28,673 nucleotides of DNA. Source: CF-161 sp035263645. GTDB lineage: Bacteria; Chloroflexota; Dormibacteria; Dormibacterales; Dormibacteraceae. Position numbers and translations under genes: made by a program. How positions within the stretch are numbered: the first letter of the stretch is position 1; each line of letters opens with the position of its first letter. The notes under the pieces were generated by a model. That model made no database searches. It was given only the letters and a program-made list of their open reading frames with translations, and had not been told where the DNA came from. This document shows, piece after piece, positions 1-7,180 of this stretch. The stretch spans positions 1-28,673 of the forward strand of contig DATFRD010000376.1 of NCBI GenBank assembly GCA_035263645.1, written 5' to 3'.

Positions 1-965
1 CCGCCGAGCCGCGTGACGCGGTCGATGGCGAACCGGGACACCTCGTCGTACTTGCAGAGATCCATCATGGCGTACAGGTAGAGCTCGACGCTCGCGGTTA
101 TGTCCGCCAGCTCGACGACGTCGACGTCCTCGGGGCCGATGCCGGCCGTCTCGTAGATGTCGCGCATCCCGACGATCGTCGACATCTGCCGGCGCATGTC
201 GTCCCCCCGCCCCGTCCACAGGCCCGACGCCACGATCTGGGCACGGGCGTTCCGGCCGGGCAGCGACCTGGTGGAGCCGAGGACCAGACAGGCGGCGCCG
301 TCGGCGATCGACGAGCACATGAGGCGGGTCAGCGGGCCCGCCACCCGCCGCGAGGCGAGCACCTGCTCGGCCGTCACCGGCTTGCGGTGGCGCGCCAGGG
401 GGTTCAGGGAGCCGTGGTAGTGGTTCTTGACCGCCACCTCGACCATCGCCTCGCGGGTGATGTGGCCCGTGTCGTCGTCGGCAACCGATGCGCCCAGCAT
501 CAGGGTGGGCGCGCTCAGCCCGCCGGGATCGCCCGAGGCGAAGATCTCGGCGACCTCGGCGAGGTCCATGTTCGAGGCGGCCGCCTGGTAGGAGCGCACC
601 TTGTCCTCGTGGTCGTACTTCTCGTAGCCGACCACCAGGACGCGGTCGTAGACCCCGCTGGCCACCGCCTGCCAGCCGAGGTGCAGGGCCGTCGAGCCGG
701 ACGCGTCGGCGTTCTCCACGTTCACGACGGGCACGCCCATCAGGCCGGTCCGGCGCAGCACCACCTGGCCCCGGATCATGGCCTGGCCGCTGATCTGGCC
801 CTCCAGGGCGTTCCCGACGTAGACGGCCTGCACCATCCGCGGCTCCAGCTCGGCCTCGCGAAGCGCGCAGCTCACCGCCTCCTCCACCAGTCCGCGGGCG
901 GTGCGGTCCACGTGCTTGCCGAAGCGCGTCATCGCCGCCCCGTGGACCCAGACGCCCTGCCTCAT
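1..965 (-). CDS. Thiolase-superfamily protein (SCP-x/lipid-transfer type), partial, catalytic Cys replaced
   Basis: The N-terminal part (about 321 codons) of a thiolase-fold protein; the C-terminus lies beyond the left edge. ATG at 965-963. The N-terminus (VWVHGAAMTRFGKH), the VVNVENADASGS segment and CSSIADGAACLVLGS match the SCP-x/Ltp branch of thiolases. Canonical members have Cys in the motif NACASGS; here codon 705-707 encodes Asp87. The second motif, normally EL(H/Y)DxF, reads ELADITAS near residue 287, so that polar residue is also lost. The GHP-type third motif would lie outside the window. Classical Claisen condensation or thiolysis is therefore unlikely. Known cysteine-less relatives act as retro-aldolases or non-catalytic partners, often with a DUF35 protein, but no DUF35 gene is visible here. 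It follows larA on the same strand after 177 bp, with palindromes in the gap. The family assignment is secure; the function is not. Confidence 0.85.
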   Translation of the reverse strand, partial: MRQGVWVHGAAMTRFGKHVDRTARGLVEEAVSCALREAELEPRMVQAVYVGNALEGQISGQAMIRGQVVLRRTGLMGVPVVNVENADASGSTALHLGWQAVASGVYDRVLVVGYEKYDHEDKVRSYQAAASNMDLAEVAEIFASGDPGGLSAPTLMLGASVADDDTGHITREAMVEVAVKNHYHGSLNPLARHRKPVTAEQVLASRRVAGPLTRLMCSSIADGAACLVLGSTRSLPGRNARAQIVASGLWTGRGDDMRRQMSTIVGMRDIYETAGIGPEDVDVVELADITASVELYLYAMMDLCKYDEVSRFAIDRVTRLG

Positions 966-1018
966 GCCGCCTCTGTCATCCCCGCCCTCCTGCCGGAAGC
1001 AGGCGGGAACCCGGGTGT

Positions 1019-1033
1019 TGCCTGCGCCAGGCA
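1019..1033. repeat. Short perfect hairpin in the larA-thiolase gap
   Basis: TGCCTG-CGC-CAGGCA is a perfect 6-bp inverted repeat with a 3-nt loop. Just left of it (about 981-1007) is a second imperfect hairpin, CCTGC-CGGAA-GCAGG, flanked by CCCG and CGGG. Neither is followed by a T-run on either strand, so an intrinsic terminator is not supported. They may be small dispersed palindromes or mRNA structure between larA and the thiolase gene. Confidence 0.4.
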
Positions 1034-1142
1034 TGCCGCAGGGGCGTGCGGGAACGCCATGCCCGAGTGCCCGGATCCGCACGCCCATGGATCCACTTCC
1101 CCACCTGAAAACCCCATCTCCTCAACTACGGGAAGGGGCACA

Positions 1143-2426
1143 TTATTGCAGGCCGCTCACGTAGGGGATCGTCTGCGGTCCCTGCGGCAGGACCGCCAGC
1201 CGCGCCCCCGGACCGGCCGTTCGGACCAGGTCCGTGACGCAGGCCGAGACGTCGGCCGCCGCCTCCAGCCACGCCTCCCGGAGCTGCGCGTCCGTCACAC
1301 CGGCGGCGTGTACGAGGACCCTCGCCCGCCGCTGGATCTGGGCCTGGACCTGCACCTGCCATTGGTCGTGATGGGCGGGCCCGGCCTGTTCCAGCCGCCG
1401 CAGGAACTCGTCGGGGCCGGCGGAACCCCGCAGCAGGCCCCGGTACCGGCCGTGGTCGGGCAGCCCGTCCGAGCACTCGCTGGCGATCACGATCGCGCCT
1501 CCAGGCCGGACGATCTGCGCGGCGGCGCTCATGCCCTTCACCGTCTGGTAGAGGTTCTGGTCGAGCGGGTAGCCGCTGTTCGTCCCCAGCACCACGTCGT
1601 AGGGCCGGGGCACGGCCGCCATGGCCGTCTCCCTGGCGGCCTCGCATGCGGCCGCGTGGCTGCGGAGGAGATCGCCGGCGAACACACCGGTCAGGCGGTG
1701 CTCGGCGTCGAGCGTCACGTCCAGGTTGAACGCCACCCCTGCCCGCTCGGCGACGGCCCGCACCCCGTCGTGCACCGGGTTGCCGTAGGTCACGCCCCAG
1801 CGGGCCGCGGGGTGGGCGATCCGGGCCGCCGAGTGGAGCTCGAGGACGGTCTCGAGGTGGGCCAGGCCGGGCGCCACCATCTTGGGTCCGCCCGAGAAAC
1901 CGGCGAAGAAGTGCGGCTCCACGAAGCCGGTCGTGATGCGCACGTCCTGCTCCAGGAACTCGCGCTCCACGAGGGCGGGCACCCCGGTGCCCGGCAGGCA
2001 CCCCAGCTGCGCGTGCCGGGCCCGGTCGAACGCGTCGTGCTGCACGACGCGGACGCGGCCCAGCACGGCCTCGCCCAGCATCCGGAGCAGCTCGTCCGCG
2101 GTGCAGGCCCGGTGCGTCCCGGTGGCTACGAACACGGTGACCACCGGCGCTCGGCCCTGGAGCTCGTCGAGCAGCACCGGCAGCACGCGTGCGGCCGGGA
2201 ACGGGCGCGTCACGTCGCAGACGCTGATCCCGACCGAGGCGCCGCGCGGCACCAGCGCCCCGAGCGCCGGCGAACCGATGGGCTCGCGCATGGCCCGCCG
2301 GACCGCGCCCGCCTCGTCGTCCAGCGCCGGCACCGACCGGGGCAGGACCACGTCAGCCGCGGCCGGCACCTCGACCTCCAGGCCGGTCCTTCCGTAGGCC
2401 AGCCGCACCCGCTTGAAGCCGGCCAT
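1143..2426 (-). CDS. larA: LarA-family nickel-dependent lactate racemase-like protein (DUF2088)
   Basis: A 427-residue protein of normal family length. LarA enzymes racemise lactate or related 2-hydroxy acids using a nickel-pincer nucleotide bound covalently to lysine. From memory of the Lactobacillus plantarum enzyme, the key residues appear present: Arg74 (DVTRP), His105 (GTHR), His172 and Lys182 (EPHFFAGFSGGPK), His198, Lys297 (TVKGM) and Trp356. The ATG at 2426-2424 begins MAGFKRVRL, which aligns with the start of the domain. The open frame continues upstream to 2981, but that stretch is low-complexity Arg/Pro/Ser sequence and was excluded. Stop TAA at 1145-1143. The cofactor genes larB, larC and larE are not in the window, so the protein depends on them being elsewhere. 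Substrate is uncertain because many LarA homologues act on hydroxy acids other than lactate. Confidence 0.9.
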   Translation of the reverse strand: MAGFKRVRLAYGRTGLEVEVPAAADVVLPRSVPALDDEAGAVRRAMREPIGSPALGALVPRGASVGISVCDVTRPFPAARVLPVLLDELQGRAPVVTVFVATGTHRACTADELLRMLGEAVLGRVRVVQHDAFDRARHAQLGCLPGTGVPALVEREFLEQDVRITTGFVEPHFFAGFSGGPKMVAPGLAHLETVLELHSAARIAHPAARWGVTYGNPVHDGVRAVAERAGVAFNLDVTLDAEHRLTGVFAGDLLRSHAAACEAARETAMAAVPRPYDVVLGTNSGYPLDQNLYQTVKGMSAAAQIVRPGGAIVIASECSDGLPDHGRYRGLLRGSAGPDEFLRRLEQAGPAHHDQWQVQVQAQIQRRARVLVHAAGVTDAQLREAWLEAAADVSACVTDLVRTAGPGARLAVLPQGPQTIPYVSGLQ

Positions 2427-2593
2427 CCGGGGTCGAGCATACCTGGGCCTCGCCCTGCCGTCCATGGATCGTCCAGGCCCTGGCCAGGGTCTCGGGGGGA
2501 AGCTACACTCGCCGGGAGTCGTCCAGAGCGCTTGACACGTTCGAGCCGGCCCGGGGGCGTGCTGATCCACGCGGCGATGGCGCGCCAGGCCAG

Positions 2594-2734
2594 GTGAGCG
2601 TCGCGCTCGCCCTCTCGCCGGCCGACCGGGCGGCCCTGCGGGACGCAGTGGGAGACCTGCTGGCGCGGCGCCGGCGGTACGGCGCCATCGCCGGCTGCGG
2701 GGTGACCAGGGACGGATCGTGGTGCTCGGGCTGA
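2594..2734 (+). pseudogene. Short ORF, possibly an N-terminal remnant of an acyl-CoA dehydrogenase-like gene
   Basis: A GTG-initiated frame of 46 codons. Its first part (ALSPADRAALRDAVGDLLAR) resembles the first helix of acyl-CoA dehydrogenases, which typically contain an E-Q-R-A-L-R-x-x-V-R-x-L-L-A-like pattern. The frame then drifts into unrelated residues and stops at 2734, overlapping the MetE-like remnant in another frame. No clear ribosome binding site is visible. It may be a decayed fragment or a chance ORF. The stretch 2427-2593 before it holds no gene I can support; there is a lone TTGACA at 2532-2537 without a matching -10. Confidence 0.25.
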
Positions 2735-2940
2735 TCACTACCAAGTCGGGCGAGCTGGAGCCGGCCGAGGAGCTCGTCCGCCGCATCGACGCAGCGTCGC
2801 GCATCCTGCCCCTCGAGCAGCTGGCGCTGAGCCCGCAGTGCGGGTTCGCCTCCAGCCAGGCCGGCAACCCGCTCACCCACGACCAGCAGTGGCGGAAGCT
2901 GGAGCTGGTCGTCCGCGTGGCCCGGGAGGTCTGGCCGTAG
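2704..2940 (+). pseudogene. C-terminal remnant of a MetE/UROD-like methyltransferase
   Basis: The frame reading VVLGLITTKSGELEPAEEL, then LPLEQLALSPQCGFASS and a final REVWP, is a clear match to the last 75-80 residues of the MetE-like family (cobalamin-independent methionine synthase C-terminal domain and its relatives, usually about 340-380 residues). It includes the SPQCGF motif, whose cysteine is a zinc ligand in MetE. Upstream of about 2704 the same frame gives Gly/Arg/Pro-rich residues with no family similarity, so roughly 80% of the gene is missing. A GTG at 2719 could start a 73-residue peptide, but this looks like debris. A fold-back element lies 63 bp downstream, which fits local rearrangement. 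Confidence 0.75.
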
Positions 2941-3003
2941 GGGTGCGGGCTGCGCTCCCGCTGGCGCGGGAGGATTGCCACCGGGCTGAGGCCGGGTCCG
3001 GGC

Positions 3004-3184
3004 TAGGAGCCTGGGTCAGTAAGTTGACGGATCTTCGACGCCCATGCACCCCACCTCGCGGCCGGGCTTCTGCGGTCCTCGCTCACCCATTGACGAATGG
3101 GCTCGCTCCGGTCCTCGGCGCCCGACCACGATCTGGGGCACCTGGCCGCCGAATCTCTCGCCAGCTTACTGACCCATGCTCCTA
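3004..3184. mobile_element. 181-bp fold-back, MITE-like element with TA-flanked terminal inverted repeats
   Basis: The outer 20 bases at 3004-3023 (TAGGAGCCTGGGTCAGTAAG) and at 3165-3184 are inverted copies with one mismatch. Similarity extends inward to 26-28 bp with two or three more mismatches. Both ends sit in CTAG, so a TA dinucleotide flanks a 177-bp core (3006-3182), as with IS630/Tc1-mariner-type insertion. The two halves also pair imperfectly along most of their length (24 of 34 positions in one aligned block). They meet at a central perfect hairpin, CCCATT-GACG-AATGGG (3086-3101). There is no coding capacity. The right end supplies the TAG stop (3184-3182) of the neighbouring CNB-domain gene. 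No second copy was seen in this window. Confidence 0.7.
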
Positions 3185-3649
3185 GGTCCCGGGCGGGTGC
3201 TGGGCGGCCCGGTGGATCTCCAGGTCCTCGCGCAGCCGTTCGAGCGCGGCGGACATCACCCGCACCAGCACCGTCTCGTTGCCCTCCAGCGCCCGGAACT
3301 GGGCGCTCGAGGCCACCAGCGCGCGGATCGGCGTCCGGCTGACCACCGTGGCGGTCGCCGGGTGGCCGTCGAGCATGCTGGCCGCCCCGAAGAACCCGCC
3401 CGGGCCCAGCATGTGTGGGCGCACGCCGCCGACCACCAGTTCGACCTCGCCGTCGAGCAGGATCCAGAAGGCGTCGTTGTGGTGGCCCTCGCGGACGAGG
3501 GTCTCGCCCCGGTCGGCCGTCACCTCGTCGAGGTTCGCGGCCAGCAGCGCGAGCTGGCGGCGAGGCACGCCCCGGAAGAGCGGCACGTGCGCCAGCTCCT
3601 CGACCTTCGGATCCCTGTGGCCGGCGAACCTGCCGATGACCTCGCTCAT
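3182..3649 (-). CDS. Stand-alone cyclic-nucleotide-binding-fold protein with degenerate ligand cassette
   Basis: A 155-residue protein made almost entirely of one CNB domain (about residues 21-125): PLFRGVPRRQLALLA, then RGETLVREG, FWILLDGEVELV and FFGAASMLDGHPATATVV. There is no helix-turn-helix, so it is not a Crp-type DNA binder. The phosphate-binding cassette normally reads FGExALL...RxAxV. Here the Glu after FG is Ala (about residue 89) and the Arg position is within HPATA, so canonical cAMP/cGMP binding is doubtful. The ATG at 3649 overlaps the TGA of the upstream regulator gene (ATGA, 4 bp), and AGGAGAGGT precedes it, implying translational coupling. The stop codon is formed at the boundary of the fold-back element, so the native C-terminus may have been altered. 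Confidence 0.85.
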   Translation of the reverse strand: MSEVIGRFAGHRDPKVEELAHVPLFRGVPRRQLALLAANLDEVTADRGETLVREGHHNDAFWILLDGEVELVVGGVRPHMLGPGGFFGAASMLDGHPATATVVSRTPIRALVASSAQFRALEGNETVLVRVMSAALERLREDLEIHRAAQHPPGT

Positions 3650-6504
3650 GGCACCTCTCCTCTCGGGCTGGTGAGCACAGTATCCACTCCCGGGACGGCG
3701 GCCGCGAGCAGCTCGGTGACGATCCCCGGCAGGCCCTCCTCGGCCGCCCTGGTCAGGACCCGGTCGGACTCCTCCGTGCCGAGCGCCGCCCGGGCCGCCG
3801 CCTGCGCTGCCGCCCGCTGCGCCACCTCGTCCGGCACGAACACCGGGGCCCCGAGGTTCGCCCGCTCCCGGTCCGCCACGGCCAGCAGGCGCAGCGCGGC
3901 CGCGGCCCGCCCGCCGGCGACCTCCAGGCAGGCGATCGCCTCGACCGCGTCCAGCTCCCCCTCCATCAGGTCGAGCTCCCGGAACAGCGCGAGGCCCCGC
4001 ACGGCGAGCGACCACGCCGGCGCCAGCCGGCCGCGCAGCCGCTCCACGAACGCCAGGTTCAGCAGCGCGGCGGCCTGGCCCCGCCGGTCGTCCAGCGCGG
4101 AGAAGGCGGCCAGCGACTCCTGGAACAGGCCCTCCGCCTCGTCGAGGCGGCCCAGGCAGCGCAGCGTGCTGCCCAGGTTGTTCTGGGAGGCGGCGATGCC
4201 CCGCCGGCTCCCGGCGCGGCGGGCCCACTCCACGCTCTCGGTCCCGAGCTTGAGCGCGGTCTGCAGGTCCCCGAGCGCCTGGACGGTTATGGCGAGATTG
4301 TTCACCGCCGCCGCGATCCCGGGCGCGTCGCCGAGGGCACGGTAGACCGCCAGCGACTGCTCGCCGAGCCCGCGCGCCTCCTGGTAGTCCCCACTGTTCC
4401 TGGCCAGCGCCCCGACGGCCCGGAGGGCGAAGCCCCGCGCCGGGGTGATCTCCGGGTCGGCGCCGGCCAGGGCTCGCCGGAGCCAGGCTCGGCCCTCCCC
4501 CATCTCGCCGCGGACCCACCAGAACCACCAGACGGGTGCGGCCATGGCCAGGGCCGCTGCCGGGTCCCGCCCCTCGCCCAGGTACCACGCCAGGGCTCCC
4601 CGCAGGTTGTCGAGCTCGGCGACCAGCTGCGCGACCAGGGATTCGTGGCCGGGGCCGCCGTGGCGCCCGGCGCCCTCGGCCAGCCGCCGGTACCAGGCGG
4701 CGTGCCGCCGCCTTGCCGGCGGCTCCTCGCCCGCCTCGCCGAGCCGCTCGGCCGCGTACTCGCGCAGTATCTCCAGGAGGCGGTAGCGGATGCCGCGCGG
4801 CTGGCCCGGCTCGACCACCACCATCGACCGGTCCGCCAGCGCGGCCAGCAGCGGGGCGACCTCCTCCGGCCGCACCGGCGGCTCGGCCTCGGGGTCGGCG
4901 CCCACCGCCTCGGCCGCCGCCAGGTCGAACCCGCCGCTGAACGGCGCCAGCCGGCGGAACAGCGCCCGTTCGGGGGGCTCCAGGAGGTCGTGGCTCCAGC
5001 CGATGGCGGCTCGCATCGTGCGATGGCGGGGCCGCACCGTGCGGGACCCGGAGAGCAGGGCGAGGCGGCTGTCCAGCCGCGCCGCCACCTCGTCGAGGGA
5101 GAGGCTGCCCAGCCTCGCGGCCACCAGCTCGATCGCCAGCGGGAGGCCGTCGAGCCTGCGGCACACGTCGGCCGCCACGGCGGCGTCCTCGCCGTCGACG
5201 ACCACCTCGGCGCCGGCGGCTCGGGCCCGGTCGGCGAGGAGCCGGACCGCGTCGGAGCCCGCGGTGGCGTCGGCGCCGGCGCCGGCCGGTGGGAGGGCGA
5301 GGCCCGAGATCCGTCTCACGACCTCCCCCGGCACGTGGAGCGGCTGCCGGCTGGTCGCGAGGATGCGCAGCCCGGGACAGTGCTCGAGCAGCTCGGCGCA
5401 CAGGGCGGCGCTGGCCGCGACCACATGCTCGCAGTTGTCGAGCACGACCAGGACCCGACGGCCCTTCAGGGTGACCGCAAGGGTGGCCGTCAGCGTCTCG
5501 CCGGGTCGCTGCCGGACGCCCAGCGCGGCGGCCACCGTCCGGGCCACCGAGCCGTCCGGTCCGAGCCCGGACAGGTCGACGAAGTCGACGCCGTGCGGGT
5601 GGGCCGACAGCACGGACCGCGCGAGCTCGACCGCCAGGCGCGTCTTGCCGGATCCGCCCGGCCCGGCCAGCGTGAGCAGCCGTGACGCGCCCAGCACCTC
5701 CGGGAGATCCGCGAGCTCCTGCTCCCGGCCGACGAACGAGCCGGCCGGCGTCGGCAGCGACCCGGCGGGAGCCGCCAGCGTCGGGTCGCCGCGGCGGATG
5801 GCCTTGGCCAGCGCCACGAGCTCGTCGCTCGGGTCGACGCCCACGTGCTCGTCCAGCGCGCCGCAGAGGGCGTCGTAGACTGCGAGCGCCTCCCCGGTCC
5901 TGCCGCCCCGGTGCAGCGCCAGCATGAGCCTGGCCGACAGCCGCTCCCGGGTCGGGTTGGCGGCAACCAGGGACTTGAGCTCCGGGACCAGCTCGTCGTG
6001 GCGGCCGAGGCCGAGGTCCAGCTCGGTTCGCTCCTCCAGCGCCACCAGGTGCAGCTCGTCCAGCCGTGCCGCGGCCGCCGCGGACAGAGGTCCCAGCGCC
6101 ACACCCGAGAGCGCCGGCCCGCGCCACAGCCTGAGCGCCTCCTGCAGCCGCGCAGCGGCGGCCGCGGGCCGGGTCCGCATCAGCGACCGCGCCTCGGCCA
6201 CCGCCGCCTCGAAGCGGCCTGCGTCCACCTCGTCCGGTCCCACCAGGAGCTGGTACGCGGTGCCCAGCGTCGCCAGCCGGTCGCCGATGACCTTCCGGAG
6301 ATGGGCGATGTGCACGTGCAGGGCTGCCACCACCGTCGGTGGCGGCCGGTCGCCCCATACCTCGTCGATGAGGCGGTCCCGAGGCACCGGGCGGGTCGCC
6401 TCGAGCAGGAGGACCGCCAGGATGGAGCGCTGCCTCGAGCCGCCGAGCGGCACCGCCTGGCCGGCAACGACGACCTGCAGCGGGCCGAGCAACCGGAACT
6501 CCAA
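3646..6504 (-). CDS. AfsR/SARP-like BTAD regulator with NTPase and TPR domains
   Basis: A 952-residue multidomain transcriptional regulator. Residues 1-95 form an OmpR-type winged-helix DNA-binding domain (MEFRLLGPLQV; GSRQRSILAVLLL; LHVHIAHLRKVIGD). Residues 96-240 form the bacterial transcriptional activation domain (GRFEAAVAEAR; LRLWRGPAL; ARLMLALHRGGR). A linker with SFVGREQELADL leads into an NTPase with Walker A GPGGSGKT (281-288) and Walker B LVVLDN (352-357). The C-terminal third holds tetratricopeptide-like repeats (for example AVNNLAITVQALGDLQTAL and ASQNNLGSTLRCLGRLDEA). TTG at 6504 was chosen because MEFRLLGP is the usual start of the family. The TAAGAT box nearby suggests a leaderless or very short leader. 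Its target is unknown; no biosynthetic cluster is adjacent. The product is coupled to the CNB-fold protein downstream. Confidence 0.93.
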   Translation of the reverse strand: MEFRLLGPLQVVVAGQAVPLGGSRQRSILAVLLLEATRPVPRDRLIDEVWGDRPPPTVVAALHVHIAHLRKVIGDRLATLGTAYQLLVGPDEVDAGRFEAAVAEARSLMRTRPAAAAARLQEALRLWRGPALSGVALGPLSAAAAARLDELHLVALEERTELDLGLGRHDELVPELKSLVAANPTRERLSARLMLALHRGGRTGEALAVYDALCGALDEHVGVDPSDELVALAKAIRRGDPTLAAPAGSLPTPAGSFVGREQELADLPEVLGASRLLTLAGPGGSGKTRLAVELARSVLSAHPHGVDFVDLSGLGPDGSVARTVAAALGVRQRPGETLTATLAVTLKGRRVLVVLDNCEHVVAASAALCAELLEHCPGLRILATSRQPLHVPGEVVRRISGLALPPAGAGADATAGSDAVRLLADRARAAGAEVVVDGEDAAVAADVCRRLDGLPLAIELVAARLGSLSLDEVAARLDSRLALLSGSRTVRPRHRTMRAAIGWSHDLLEPPERALFRRLAPFSGGFDLAAAEAVGADPEAEPPVRPEEVAPLLAALADRSMVVVEPGQPRGIRYRLLEILREYAAERLGEAGEEPPARRRHAAWYRRLAEGAGRHGGPGHESLVAQLVAELDNLRGALAWYLGEGRDPAAALAMAAPVWWFWWVRGEMGEGRAWLRRALAGADPEITPARGFALRAVGALARNSGDYQEARGLGEQSLAVYRALGDAPGIAAAVNNLAITVQALGDLQTALKLGTESVEWARRAGSRRGIAASQNNLGSTLRCLGRLDEAEGLFQESLAAFSALDDRRGQAAALLNLAFVERLRGRLAPAWSLAVRGLALFRELDLMEGELDAVEAIACLEVAGGRAAAALRLLAVADRERANLGAPVFVPDEVAQRAAAQAAARAALGTEESDRVLTRAAEEGLPGIVTELLAAAVPGVDTVLTSPRGEVP

Positions 6505-6513
6505 GCCTCGAAA

Positions 6514-6546
6514 ATCTTAGATCGGTGGCCTCGAATTCGGGCCACC
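6514..6546 (-). promoter_or_regulatory. Candidate promoter/operator of the BTAD regulator
   Basis: On the minus strand an inverted repeat GGTGGCC-N9-GGCCACC (6546-6524) is followed by TAAGAT (6519-6514), a plausible -10 box ending 9 nt before the TTG start. No convincing -35 is present. The repeat occupies the position of the -10/-35 spacer, where a repressor or autoregulator could bind. It could instead be a weak terminator for the upstream ogt gene. The rest of the gap up to 6648 shows only GC-rich sequence. Confidence 0.35.
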
Positions 6547-6648
6547 ACACTTCGGGCGCCCCTTTGCTGCGGCTTTAGCGGGCGCGCAGCGCGCCGTTTC
6601 GGCCCGGGTCGACGGCCAGGGCCGCCGGTCAGCCGGTCAGCCGCCCGG

Positions 6649-7173
6649 TCAGCAGCGCGAGGTGCCGGCGCTGCTGGGAGCCAGCCCTCGCCAGCGGGCG
6701 GGGTTCTCGATCTCCAGCAGGCGCAGCTTCCACTCGATCCCGGCCCCGAACCCCACCAGCCTGCCGTCGCCGCCGATGACGCGGTGGCACGGCACGATCA
6801 CGGGCACCGGGTTCGCCCCGTTGGCCGCTCCGACGGCCCGCACTGCGGAGGGCCGCCCGATCGCGGCAGCGACCTGGCCGTACGTCCGGACCTCGCCGTA
6901 GGGGATCGCCCGCAGCTGGGCCCAGACGGTGAGCTGGAACGGGGTGCCTCGCAGGTCGAGCGCCACCGCGAACTCGTCGAGGTCCCCGCGCAGGTATGCG
7001 TCGAGCTGTTCGGCCAGGTCGGCGGCGCGGCGGTCGCCGGGGCGCCCGTCGCCGGTCCGTTCGGTCGGGAACCGGAGGCGGCGCACGCCCACCCCGGACA
7101 GGTCGGCCTCGAACGTCCCCAGCCCGGTGGGCAGCGCCACCGCCGTCAGGAGGTCTTCGCGAGCCGGGTGCAT
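6649..7173 (-). CDS. ogt: Methylated-DNA--protein-cysteine S-methyltransferase (Ogt/MGMT)
   Basis: A 174-residue suicide DNA-repair protein that removes O6-alkyl groups from guanine onto its own cysteine. The active-site motif PCHRV is at residues 128-132 (Cys129). Preceding it are the DNA-binding wing TPFQLTVWAQLRAIPYGEVRTYGQVA (shown here in part as residues 77-102) and the helix segment RAVGAANGANPVP, followed by GGDGRLVGFGAG and KLRLLEIE. The N-terminal domain is short and has no Ada-type zinc cysteines. ATG at 7173 is preceded by AGGTGA at a good distance; the frame stays open further upstream but without family similarity. It lies 8 bp after the histidine phosphatase gene, so it is probably the last gene of a cobS-phosphatase-ogt run. 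Confidence 0.95.
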   Translation of the reverse strand: MHPAREDLLTAVALPTGLGTFEADLSGVGVRRLRFPTERTGDGRPGDRRAADLAEQLDAYLRGDLDEFAVALDLRGTPFQLTVWAQLRAIPYGEVRTYGQVAAAIGRPSAVRAVGAANGANPVPVIVPCHRVIGGDGRLVGFGAGIEWKLRLLEIENPARWRGLAPSSAGTSRC

Positions 7174-7180
7174 GTCCACG

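Noticed and set aside
387..2597. A 736-codon open frame on plus over the thiolase and LarA genes
   Set aside because: Antisense shadow; low-complexity residues and no recognisable motif.
2427..2981. In-frame N-terminal extension of LarA
   Set aside because: The extra 185 residues are Arg/Ser/Pro-rich with no similarity to the family and overlap the MetE-like remnant on the other strand.
3182..6550. A 1122-codon frame on minus over the regulator gene
   Set aside because: Only its last part (the CNB-domain protein, from 3649) is real. The remainder is the regulator gene read in another frame as Arg/Gly/Pro-rich sequence.
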